Positions 42,840 through 50,810 of a stretch of 64,000 nt of DNA are shown piece after piece. The DNA comes from UBA7446 sp965656545 (GTDB taxonomy: Bacteria; Bacteroidota; Bacteroidia; Flavobacteriales; Flavobacteriaceae), in the NCBI GenBank assembly GCA_965656545.1, contig CBFHKZ010000003.1, positions 124,001 to 188,000 of the forward strand. Reading direction: 5' to 3'. The position numbers were made by a program, and so were the translations under genes. How positions within the stretch are numbered: the stretch's first letter is position 1; each line of letters begins with the position of its first letter. The notes beneath the pieces were generated by a model, which was given only the letters and a program-made list of their open reading frames with translations, made no database searches and was not told the DNA's origin.

Positions 42840-43749
42840 AATAATCAAGTGCAAACACAATAATTAATCCCACGGCACCCCAAATAACAGCCCATGTAGT
42901 GTCTGTTATGCTGTTTGTTTGTGCAAAATTAGCAATTCTATTTGGAGGCCAAAGAATAAATAGCGACCCAAAAACAAATCCAATCAATACGGCTTGTAAT
43001 TCATCCTTAGCACGCTGCTGTATTTTGTGAATCAATGCTGAAAGGCTGCTGATACCTATTAAAGATCCGGTGAGAAATACAGCAAACATAAGGGCGTAAG
43101 TCTCGTCTTGTGGGAGTAGCTCAATAGTGCTAAAAGGGCTTATGATGTATCTGCCCAAGGCATTTACACTGTCCACCAACAACAGCGAATAATTGCCCAT
43201 TAGGATAAGTAAAAACGACCCTGACAAGCCCGGTAAGGTCATGCCTATGATGCTCAGATATCCACACAAGAAAATATAGAGCAGGTTGGTGTTTTCATCA
43301 GATGGAGATAAGACGCTTAGACCTACACCAACGGCAAGTCCGATAATGCCAAGCAGCATATTTTTTTTATTCCAATTGTTAAAGTCTCGATATAAGATTA
43401 GCGCAGATGCCAAAACCAAACCAAAGAACAGTGCCCACACATTTAACGGATAGGCTGTCAGCGCTGCGTCTAACAAGAGGGATAAGGTGAAATAACTCAA
43501 TATAACCCCAACGAATAAGGCTATTAAAAAAGCGCCATTAACATACTGCCAAAAAGCGCTAAAACGCCCTCTAAACAAGAGCGAAACTGCCTTAAAGTTT
43601 AGGCGTTGAAAGGAAAAAATAAGCTCTTCATAAAATCCTGTTACTACGGCAACGATACCGCCAGAAACGCCTGGTATTTTATTGGCAATACCCATAGCAA
43701 TCCCTTTGAGGATTAATAAGCTGTAATCTGATAATGATCGGTTAGCCAT
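42823..43749 (-). CDS. DUF368 family membrane protein (PopT-like, downstream paralogue)
   Basis: A 308-residue membrane protein with about eight helices. Two PGxSGG-type motifs, IANKIPGVSGGIVAVVT (near 20-36) and MTLPGLSGSFLLILMG (near 172-187), form the twin half-repeats of the family. Known: DUF368 proteins have been implicated as undecaprenyl-phosphate translocases (PopT). It overlaps its paralogue upstream by 8 bases and aroE downstream by 17. The AxDxVPG motif of the upstream copy is changed here to ANKIPG. Confidence 0.85.
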   Translation of the reverse strand: MANRSLSDYSLLILKGIAMGIANKIPGVSGGIVAVVTGFYEELIFSFQRLNFKAVSLLFRGRFSAFWQYVNGAFLIALFVGVILSYFTLSLLLDAALTAYPLNVWALFFGLVLASALILYRDFNNWNKKNMLLGIIGLAVGVGLSVLSPSDENTNLLYIFLCGYLSIIGMTLPGLSGSFLLILMGNYSLLLVDSVNALGRYIISPFSTIELLPQDETYALMFAVFLTGSLIGISSLSALIHKIQQRAKDELQAVLIGFVFGSLFILWPPNRIANFAQTNSITDTTWAVIWGAVGLIIVFALDYYERKK

Positions 43750-44683
43750 GGCTTTTAGTGCTAAATTTTTCTAAAAAGTACAACAAACATAATGCCGCTA
43801 TAAAGGCGACAAAGGCCAACAATGCTTGTGCATCGGGATTAGACAATTCAGGCAAAACAACTGCTGTTGTAAGCGGTTCTGCCAAGCCATCGCTGTTGGT
43901 GTAGTAAGAAGTGACTTTTTTCCAAGGCCACACCTTGTATAATGAGCCCAGTAAAAAGCCAGTCATTGCAGCCAAAACAATGTTTTTGTGTTGGGTAAAA
44001 AGCCAACGCAGTATTTTTGCAAAGGCTTTTAGGCCCACCAAGCCACCTGCAGCCATTACTAAAAAAACCACCAAACCTTCCAGCTCAAAATTCTTTAGTT
44101 TATCCAGTGCGTTAAGAGCTGTTTCATAGGCCCCTAGTAGTATTAGAATAAAAGCGCCTGAAATACCGGGAAGTATCATGGCTATAACCACAAGCACACC
44201 ACATAAAAAAAGGTATAGCAGACTCTCTGAGCCTGTATTGGGTGTAATTAGACCTATTCCGAAAGCAACAAAAAAGCCTATTACCATCGAAACTAAAGCA
44301 GTAATATTCCATTTGGTTACGCTGTTTTTTAAGACAAAAGCACTTGCTAAGATCAGTCCAAAGAAAAAGGCCCATAGTGGTATGGGATAGGTTGCGAGCA
44401 ACCATGAGACCCCACTGCTTACAAGCAATATACTTGTGCCAATACCGAGAACAAGTGTTAATAAAAACGAACCATCAAGAGATTGCCAAGCCGCTTTTCT
44501 GTTGCGCCCAAAGAGTTGAAGGACAAGGGTTAGTGAAACATTGTCAATGGCTTTTATAAGTCTTTCATAGATATGGGTGATTAAGGCAATGGTACCACCC
44601 GAAACTCCAGGAACCACATCGGCGGCGCCCATGGCCAAACCTTTAAGATAGACTACAATATGTTCTTGCACGGATTGCTTCAT
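43742..44683 (-). CDS. DUF368 family membrane protein (PopT-like, upstream paralogue)
   Basis: A 313-residue paralogue of the next gene. The canonical motif GAADVVPGVSGGTIALITH lies near residues 18-36 and the second half-repeat is ILPGISGAFILILLGAYET. The start at 44683 (MKQSVQEHIV) is preferred to an in-frame ATG 33 bases upstream, because it gives the usual short N-terminus before the first motif. Expected role is recycling of undecaprenyl phosphate across the membrane for glycan and peptidoglycan synthesis. Confidence 0.85.
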   Translation of the reverse strand: MKQSVQEHIVVYLKGLAMGAADVVPGVSGGTIALITHIYERLIKAIDNVSLTLVLQLFGRNRKAAWQSLDGSFLLTLVLGIGTSILLVSSGVSWLLATYPIPLWAFFFGLILASAFVLKNSVTKWNITALVSMVIGFFVAFGIGLITPNTGSESLLYLFLCGVLVVIAMILPGISGAFILILLGAYETALNALDKLKNFELEGLVVFLVMAAGGLVGLKAFAKILRWLFTQHKNIVLAAMTGFLLGSLYKVWPWKKVTSYYTNSDGLAEPLTTAVVLPELSNPDAQALLAFVAFIAALCLLYFLEKFSTKSHG

Positions 44684-44732
44684 TAGGCTAGTGTGTTGGA
44701 ATGTAAAATTACGCAATCAAGCGTAAAGCGTA

Positions 44733-46118
44733 CTATGAAATTGATAAGGTGTCTTTCACCAAGACGGAAGCCCTTGAAGCTGGGAAGGTTTCATATAAAA
44801 CATCCAGCTCATTTGGATTGATGGCATAGGCGTTTTTAAGAAAGAATGACGCTTCATTTGCCTTTGCTTCCATCATATAAAAACCAGCCAGCATGTAGTT
44901 TAGGGAACTGTTTTCGGGATGGAACTCCAAGCCTTGCCGCAAGGCCTCAATGCCTTTGGTATAGTCTTGCAGTTGTAATAAGACACCAGCCCAGTCTAAC
45001 CAAGTTTGCAGTTCGTAGTTTCCAAGATTCACCAAGCGCTCGTATGCGAGATTTGCTTCCTCAAAGAAGCCCAATGCTTTATTTGCTTGAGCATACAAAC
45101 GCCAATATTTCGCATGACCGCTATCAATCTTCACTGCTTTTTTGATGTAGTGCAATACTTTTGCGTAGGATTTTTTACGCATATAGTGCCCGCATAACGC
45201 CAACCAACTTTTGTCTAGAAGTGGGTCTTCGTGAATGGCTTTTTTTAGGAACTTAACGCCTAGCTCGTCGTTTTTTAACTTTAAGTGACATGCTCCAATA
45301 CGCAGCAGTGCAAAAGCTGTTGGGTCATCAATGCTGAGCGTGATCTCGTAGTGATTAATCGCTTCGTTATAACGTCCAAGTTGTTCCAATGCTTTGCCCA
45401 GCTCTAGGTATGCGCCAATAAAGGTGTCGTCGCAAATAACCGCAAAGTCAAAAGCCGTGATGGCCTGCTCATACATTTGCTTGGCCAAATACTGTCTTCC
45501 CAGTTGATGCCATGCTACCTCGTTATATGGGTCTTTGTTTAGAAACGAATTCATATAGGCAATGGCACCATCAGCATCTTTTAAAGACTCAAAGCAATAA
45601 ATGATGTTATACAGCGCATGATTATCTGTTACTTCTTCCTCCAGGCATCTAATGAAATACTCTTTTGCCATAAAAAAGGCGTCTAGATAGAGGTATTCCA
45701 TGGCTAGCAGCGCATGAAACTCATATTTGGTATCTGTATACATCAGGCCTTTTTTGAGCGATTCGATGGCTTCTTGATGTTCATTACACTTGGACTGTAT
45801 TACAGCCAAATGTTGAAAAGCATAAGGGTTAAAAGGCTCAATGGCAATCAGATTGTCCACCAAAATGCGCGCTTCTTCGTATGAGTTTGTTAGGGTATGG
45901 TATTCAATAAGAAGTAAGGTGAGTTCTGTTGCGTCAGGGTGTTGGTTGAGTCCAACCTCGATGGCTTTTTTTGCCATACTCAGGTTGGCAGCATCAATAT
46001 AATACTGCCCAATTTCCTCAAATTCCGACGCATCGAAGAATTGTATTTCGTTTGTTTTGAGCATTGACTCAAATCGCGAAACGGGAAATTCTGAAAAATC
46101 GCCAAATGGGAATTCCAT
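44733..46118 (-). CDS. TPR repeat protein
   Basis: A 461-residue protein made mainly of tetratricopeptide repeats. Units recur about every 34 residues with A-x8-P-type ends, for example YSAYQHL-like FNPYAFQHLAVIQSKCNEHQE and PYNEVAWHQLGRQYLAKQMYE. It has no signal peptide or membrane helix, so it is probably a cytoplasmic scaffold. About 10 repeats are visible. It lies 78 bases after the aminotransferase stop and 49 bases before the DUF368 pair. A partner is not evident. Confidence 0.88.
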   Translation of the reverse strand: MEFPFGDFSEFPVSRFESMLKTNEIQFFDASEFEEIGQYYIDAANLSMAKKAIEVGLNQHPDATELTLLLIEYHTLTNSYEEARILVDNLIAIEPFNPYAFQHLAVIQSKCNEHQEAIESLKKGLMYTDTKYEFHALLAMEYLYLDAFFMAKEYFIRCLEEEVTDNHALYNIIYCFESLKDADGAIAYMNSFLNKDPYNEVAWHQLGRQYLAKQMYEQAITAFDFAVICDDTFIGAYLELGKALEQLGRYNEAINHYEITLSIDDPTAFALLRIGACHLKLKNDELGVKFLKKAIHEDPLLDKSWLALCGHYMRKKSYAKVLHYIKKAVKIDSGHAKYWRLYAQANKALGFFEEANLAYERLVNLGNYELQTWLDWAGVLLQLQDYTKGIEALRQGLEFHPENSSLNYMLAGFYMMEAKANEASFFLKNAYAINPNELDVLYETFPASRASVLVKDTLSIS

Positions 46119-46196
46119 AGTTTGTTTATTGATATAAATCTAGAAATTGAAGTTCAGGTTACTGAAGGGTTGTTAACTCAATTTTCAACAAAGTAA

Positions 46197-47387
46197 TCAA
46201 CACTCCATTTGATTGAGCACTTTGATGATGGTGCTACACGCTTTTTTAATCTGCTTTTCAGATATGGTCAGGGGTGGAGAGATACGTACGGCGGTGGGTT
46301 CAAATAGAAGAAAAAAGAGCAAAACCCCCTCATTTATACAGCTTTTCACCAATGTTTGTGCAGTTTTTGCGTCGTTCATGATGAGCGCAAGCATAAGCCC
46401 CTTACCTCTAACCGCTTTGATTTTGGGGTGAACAAGTAAGTCTCTAAATAGCTTTTCTTTCTTACGTGTGTCTTCCATCAAACTACTCTTAAGAATGGTT
46501 TGTAGTGTAGCTCTACAGGCTGCGGCAATAACTGGATTTCCACCAAAAGTAGTAATGTGACCAAGCGAAGGCGCTTCTTTAAGCTGCGCCATGTGTTTTT
46601 GATCTGCGATAAAAGCGCCAACAGGAAGTCCACCCCCAAGCCCTTTTCCGATGACCAAAATATCTGGTGCTGCATCGTGGTCCATAAAGGCAAATAACTT
46701 TCCGGTGCGACCAATTCCCGGTTGGATTTCATCAAGAATAAGCATGGCGCCAACTGCTTCACAGCGTTTTTTGACTTTTTTCAGATAGCCTTTTTCAGGT
46801 AGAATAAAACCAGCACCCCCTTGAATGGTTTCCAGAATAACAGCAGCTGTTTGGTTGGTGATCTTTTCAAGATCATCGTGATTGTTAAATTCGATAAAAC
46901 GCGTGCCTGGAATAAGAGGTCTATAGGCGCGCTTACGCAATTCATAGCCCATAACGCTCATCGCCCCCATGGTATTTCCATGATAGGCTTTGTTTGCGGC
47001 AATTATTTCAGCGCGTCCGGTTACGCGCTTGGCTAATTTTAATGCACCTTCAATAGCCTCAGTTCCTGAATTGGTTAAATAGGTAGTGTTTAGGTGTTGT
47101 GGTAAATGATCGGCCAGCAACTTAGCAAGTAAGACGGGTTCTTTTTGAACAAACTCCCCGTAGACCATCACGTGAAGGTATTTGCCTAATTGTCTTTTGA
47201 TGGCACGTACAACAGCGGGGTGTCGATGCCCTAAGCTACAAGCAGATACGCCAGCTACCAAATCCAAGTACTTCTTTTTATTGTTATCGTATAAATAGCA
47301 ACCCTTTGCACGAACAATTTCAAGTCCCATTGGGTATGGTGTCGTTTGCGCTTGGAAATCTTTAAATAAGGATGCAAGTGAAGCCAT
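46197..47387 (-). CDS. Class III aminotransferase (acetylornithine/ornithine type)
   Basis: A 396-residue PLP aminotransferase of fold type I, class III. The PLP lysine is in VIGKGLGGGLPVGAF; TNSGTEAIEGALKLAKR binds the cofactor phosphate and LILDEIQPGIGRTGKLFA holds its Asp. Family members use acetylornithine, ornithine, GABA or aspartate-family substrates; the exact one is uncertain. It is a separate gene from the ornithine aminotransferase at 54741. It is 5 bases after the ostA-like stop, at the end of the purA-ostA run. Confidence 0.86.
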   Translation of the reverse strand: MASLASLFKDFQAQTTPYPMGLEIVRAKGCYLYDNNKKKYLDLVAGVSACSLGHRHPAVVRAIKRQLGKYLHVMVYGEFVQKEPVLLAKLLADHLPQHLNTTYLTNSGTEAIEGALKLAKRVTGRAEIIAANKAYHGNTMGAMSVMGYELRKRAYRPLIPGTRFIEFNNHDDLEKITNQTAAVILETIQGGAGFILPEKGYLKKVKKRCEAVGAMLILDEIQPGIGRTGKLFAFMDHDAAPDILVIGKGLGGGLPVGAFIADQKHMAQLKEAPSLGHITTFGGNPVIAAACRATLQTILKSSLMEDTRKKEKLFRDLLVHPKIKAVRGKGLMLALIMNDAKTAQTLVKSCINEGVLLFFLLFEPTAVRISPPLTISEKQIKKACSTIIKVLNQMEC

Positions 47388-47392
47388 TGCAA

Positions 47393-49039
47393 CTATCTTT
47401 TTAGTTCTATTGGAATTCCTTTTATTTCTCCAGGCTTAACCTTGATGCTGTAGTTTTCGAGGTCTATGCCGTGAAATAAGTCTTCTTTGCTGTATATCCT
47501 TTCGTCTTCTCGCCATGTGAAACCAAGCAATTGTCTGGTGTTTTCAGGCAACTCTTTTGGTGGATAAACTACGCCGTCAGGATTTGTGAAAAAAGTAATT
47601 TTTTCAATGCCACTATCTACAAAGTCTAAGCGCAAGGCACTACAAATGGCTTTGTCGATTCCTGTGAGTTCTTGGGTCTCGTCATCATATAAATAATACA
47701 CCATTTCGGTGTTTTGAATCACATCAACCGTTTCGAGACTTTTCCCTTTGAATTTTCCCTTGAGCTGAAGTCCTTTGATTTGATTAAAATTAGCCGCGTC
47801 TAAACTGTCTTGCTCAATGACAAAGGCATTGTTGTAAATAAGCAAGGAGTCCAATACCTCTTTTTCATTGTCAATGGTGAGGTGGATTTCGTCTCCTGTC
47901 ATTTGACTTTCATCTGACCATAATATCGGATTGCGATCTGCAATTTCTTGTGGCGTCAAGTATTGCAAGTCACGGTCGCTGATTGGGCGTCTAATGAGTT
48001 TTGCACGCCCAGAAGTTTGATTAAAGTGTATGGAATCTGTTTTCCCGCTCAAATCTTCTTTGAATATGCGCACATCGTGAAACCCGCGTATGATGCGTTT
48101 TTCAGGAGGCCCCGTTGCAATAAGGGTGTCTGCGTGAATAAAAAGTGAGTCTAGTTCAACAAGATTAATGGCAAGCGCGCGATGTGTTACCATAGCCGAG
48201 TCTTTTTCCTTGAACACTTGCCCGTAATTTCCAGTGATAAAGGAATTGTTTATGGTATCGGTTATGCGAATGTTTTGAGTGGCTGACGCATATTTTTTGG
48301 TGTCGTTAAAATAGATGCTATCCCCAATGATATTGCGGTTGTTATAATCAATAGATGCATTTTTCTTGAAGTAGCCTTCTTTTTTATCCGTGTTGTAAAA
48401 GCCTTCACGGCAACGCACCACATAATCTTCTCCTGTGATGGTGGTAGCGCCATAAAAAAAAGCGTGTTTTGTTTCGGTATAAAAATCCATACGCGCAGAG
48501 GTCAATGTAAAATCCGGATTGGTGACCACTACTTTATTTTCAAACTTGTATTTTTTAGTATCAGAAATATAAGTGCCTCTTTTGCTGTTTATCGTTGTCA
48601 GGCTGTCATAGACCGTACCATTAGCGGGGTAGTAGGCTATGCTTTTAATCCTGTCAAAATAAAGCGTGTCGGTTTTAAGCAGCATTTCCTTGTTGTCAAG
48701 CACAACCTGTTCTTTTGCAACTGCTAATTTTATTTTGCCATCGTAATTCACGGTCTTGCTCGTAAGTACCAAGCTATCTCCTTGAATGATACGCACGTTA
48801 CCAAATGCGTCAAACCTGTTTTCTTTTTTATAAAAAAACGCCTTGTCAGACCAAACGTCCATGCCTTGATGCACCAGATGTACCTGCTTGGTAGCACTGC
48901 GCTCTAAGATATTTGCTCCTGGGAAGTTTTCTTCATCTAGCTGAAAAGAGCCCGCTTGACGGATTTCTATTTCTTTTTCCTGTGCCCATAGTCCAGTGGT
49001 GGATAACAGCAATAAACAAGAAAAGAGAACAGCTCTCAT
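47393..49039 (-). CDS. OstA-like (LptA/LptD N-domain-like) exported protein
   Basis: A 548-residue protein with a signal peptide (LFSCLLLLSTTGLWAQ, about 20 residues) and repeated short beta strands of the OstA/LptA jellyroll type. The repeats contain D-x-[VI]-x-NP-like units (TKVNYDGK-type motifs such as LTSKTVNYDGK and LTSARMDFYTE). LptA-type proteins carry LPS across the periplasm to LptD; this may be the Bacteroidota counterpart. It lies 9 bases after purA and 5 before the aminotransferase gene. Confidence 0.85.
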   Translation of the reverse strand: MRAVLFSCLLLLSTTGLWAQEKEIEIRQAGSFQLDEENFPGANILERSATKQVHLVHQGMDVWSDKAFFYKKENRFDAFGNVRIIQGDSLVLTSKTVNYDGKIKLAVAKEQVVLDNKEMLLKTDTLYFDRIKSIAYYPANGTVYDSLTTINSKRGTYISDTKKYKFENKVVVTNPDFTLTSARMDFYTETKHAFFYGATTITGEDYVVRCREGFYNTDKKEGYFKKNASIDYNNRNIIGDSIYFNDTKKYASATQNIRITDTINNSFITGNYGQVFKEKDSAMVTHRALAINLVELDSLFIHADTLIATGPPEKRIIRGFHDVRIFKEDLSGKTDSIHFNQTSGRAKLIRRPISDRDLQYLTPQEIADRNPILWSDESQMTGDEIHLTIDNEKEVLDSLLIYNNAFVIEQDSLDAANFNQIKGLQLKGKFKGKSLETVDVIQNTEMVYYLYDDETQELTGIDKAICSALRLDFVDSGIEKITFFTNPDGVVYPPKELPENTRQLLGFTWREDERIYSKEDLFHGIDLENYSIKVKPGEIKGIPIELKR

Positions 49040-49048
49040 GTGTTTATA

Positions 49049-50329
49049 TTAAGACGAGCGGAAGATGGTTTGATTTCTATCTGGACCTACAGAAACAATC
49101 TTTATGGGTGTTTCTACATAAGCTTCAATAAACGCTACATAGTCCATAAAAGTTTTTGGAAGTTCGTCTTCACTGCGCATTTTGGTCAAGTCTTCTTCCC
49201 AACCCGGCAATGAGGTGTATTGCGGTTTTAATTCTTCTGCATTTAAGGAGTAGGGTAGGTGCTGAATGTTTTCGCCTCTGTAGTCATAGGACACACATAC
49301 CTTAAGCTCATCAAAACCAGAAAGCACATCGCCCTTCATCATCATCAGTTGGGTAACGCCATTGACTTCAACTGCGTATTTGAGTGCAACCAAATCCAGC
49401 CAGCCACAACGTCGCGAACGACCTGTAGTAGCGCCAAACTCATGACCTACGCGCCCCATTGTTTCGCCAGTTTCGTCAAAAAGTTCCGTTGGGAAAGGTC
49501 CGCTTCCCACTCTAGTGGTATACGCTTTAAAAATGCCGTAAACCTCTCCGATTTTATTTGGTGCAACGCCCAGCCCAGTACATGCGCCTGCGGCAGTCGT
49601 GTTGGATGAGGTAACAAACGGATAGGTACCAAAATCAATGTCTAAAAGCGAACCTTGTGCGCCTTCAGCTAAAATGCGCTTCCCTTCTTTTTGTGCTACG
49701 CTTAAGTACTGCTCGCTGTCGACAAAAGAAATACTCGATTTTAGAAAGTCTATCGCTTCAAAAAATGCCTTGTCAAGCGCTTCCATGTCAAATTCGAGTT
49801 CGACTTTCATGTTGGCAACCATGGCCAAATGCTTGTCGCGAAGTGCTTGATAGCTTGTTTTCCAGCTTGCTAATTCAATATCGCCAACCCGTATGCCATT
49901 ACGACCTGTTTTGTCCATATAGGTTGGGCCTATACCTTTGAGCGTAGATCCAATTTTTGCTTTTCCTTTTGCCAGCTCTGAAGCAGCATCAAGCAAGCGG
50001 TGTGTTGGAAGAATAAGGTGTGCTTTTCTAGAAACCAACAGCGACTTATTGATATTTATGTCAAAAGGAGCCAAGTTGTCTAATTCTTGCTTGAAGATAA
50101 CAGGATCGATCACCACGCCGTTTCCAACCAAGTTGGTGGCAGTAGGATGAAAGATACCCGATGGTATGGTGTGTAATACGTGTTTAATTCCGTCAAATTC
50201 TAGGGTGTGGCCTGCATTGGGTCCGCCTTGGAATCGGGCAATGATGTCGTACTTTTTTGTAAGTACATCAACAATTTTACCTTTTCCTTCGTCGCCCCAC
50301 TGTAAGCCTAGGAGTAAATCAATGGCCAT
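49049..50329 (-). CDS. purA: Adenylosuccinate synthase
   Basis: A 426-residue PurA that converts IMP, GTP and aspartate to adenylosuccinate. The GTP-binding loop LLGLQWGDEGKGKIVDVL opens the protein. The IMP site contains QGGPNAGHT and the switch-like NTAAGACTGLG and TTGRSRRCGWLD blocks follow. Length matches the family. It starts 6 bases after the Fur-like regulator, so purine synthesis, stringent response and metal control may be cotranscribed here. Confidence 0.97.
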   Translation of the reverse strand: MAIDLLLGLQWGDEGKGKIVDVLTKKYDIIARFQGGPNAGHTLEFDGIKHVLHTIPSGIFHPTATNLVGNGVVIDPVIFKQELDNLAPFDININKSLLVSRKAHLILPTHRLLDAASELAKGKAKIGSTLKGIGPTYMDKTGRNGIRVGDIELASWKTSYQALRDKHLAMVANMKVELEFDMEALDKAFFEAIDFLKSSISFVDSEQYLSVAQKEGKRILAEGAQGSLLDIDFGTYPFVTSSNTTAAGACTGLGVAPNKIGEVYGIFKAYTTRVGSGPFPTELFDETGETMGRVGHEFGATTGRSRRCGWLDLVALKYAVEVNGVTQLMMMKGDVLSGFDELKVCVSYDYRGENIQHLPYSLNAEELKPQYTSLPGWEEDLTKMRSEDELPKTFMDYVAFIEAYVETPIKIVSVGPDRNQTIFRSS

Positions 50330-50335
50330 GAATGA

Positions 50336-50773
50336 TTAGTTAGCGTTTTTTTTGGTTCCGTAAAAGTATAATGAATGTGCGTGTATGTCAATGTCAAAAA
50401 CTTCCTCAATGGTTTGTTTTATGGCTTGAATACGGGGGTCGCAAAACTCTTTTACATCTCCAGTGTCTGTTAAAATTACGTGATCGTGTTGTTTGTCAAA
50501 ATATGACTTTTCGTACTGAGCGTGTTGTAGGCCAAATTGGTGCTTTCGAACCAAGCCACATGCCAGCAACAATTCAATTGTATTGTAGAGCGTTGCGCGA
50601 CTTACCCTGTAGTTTTTGTTTTTCATCATGATATATAACGACTCGATATCGAAATGCTCATCGCTTAAGTAAATTTCCTCAAGTATGGCAAAGCGTTCAG
50701 GCGTTTTTCTATGCCCGTTGCTATCCAAAAACTGGATAAAAACACTTTTTACAATTCCGAATTCGTTTTTCAT
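50336..50773 (-). CDS. Fur family transcriptional regulator lacking the zinc-site CxxC pairs
   Basis: A 145-residue Fur-like repressor. The winged-helix DNA-binding domain includes RKTPERFAILEEIY and YRVSRATLYNTIELLLACGLV. The dimerisation domain has the metal-site HDHVILTDTGDVKEFCDPRI, where the first structural CxxC of most Fur proteins is replaced by TDTG. Only two Cys remain in the protein. The start at 50773 (MKNEFGIVKSV) is preferred to an in-frame ATG 21 bases earlier. It lies 37 bases after relA/spoT and 6 before purA. Confidence 0.87.
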   Translation of the reverse strand: MKNEFGIVKSVFIQFLDSNGHRKTPERFAILEEIYLSDEHFDIESLYIMMKNKNYRVSRATLYNTIELLLACGLVRKHQFGLQHAQYEKSYFDKQHDHVILTDTGDVKEFCDPRIQAIKQTIEEVFDIDIHAHSLYFYGTKKNAN

Positions 50774-50810
50774 ATGGTAAAACCCAAAAAACAAAGATAA
50801 GCAACCGAAA

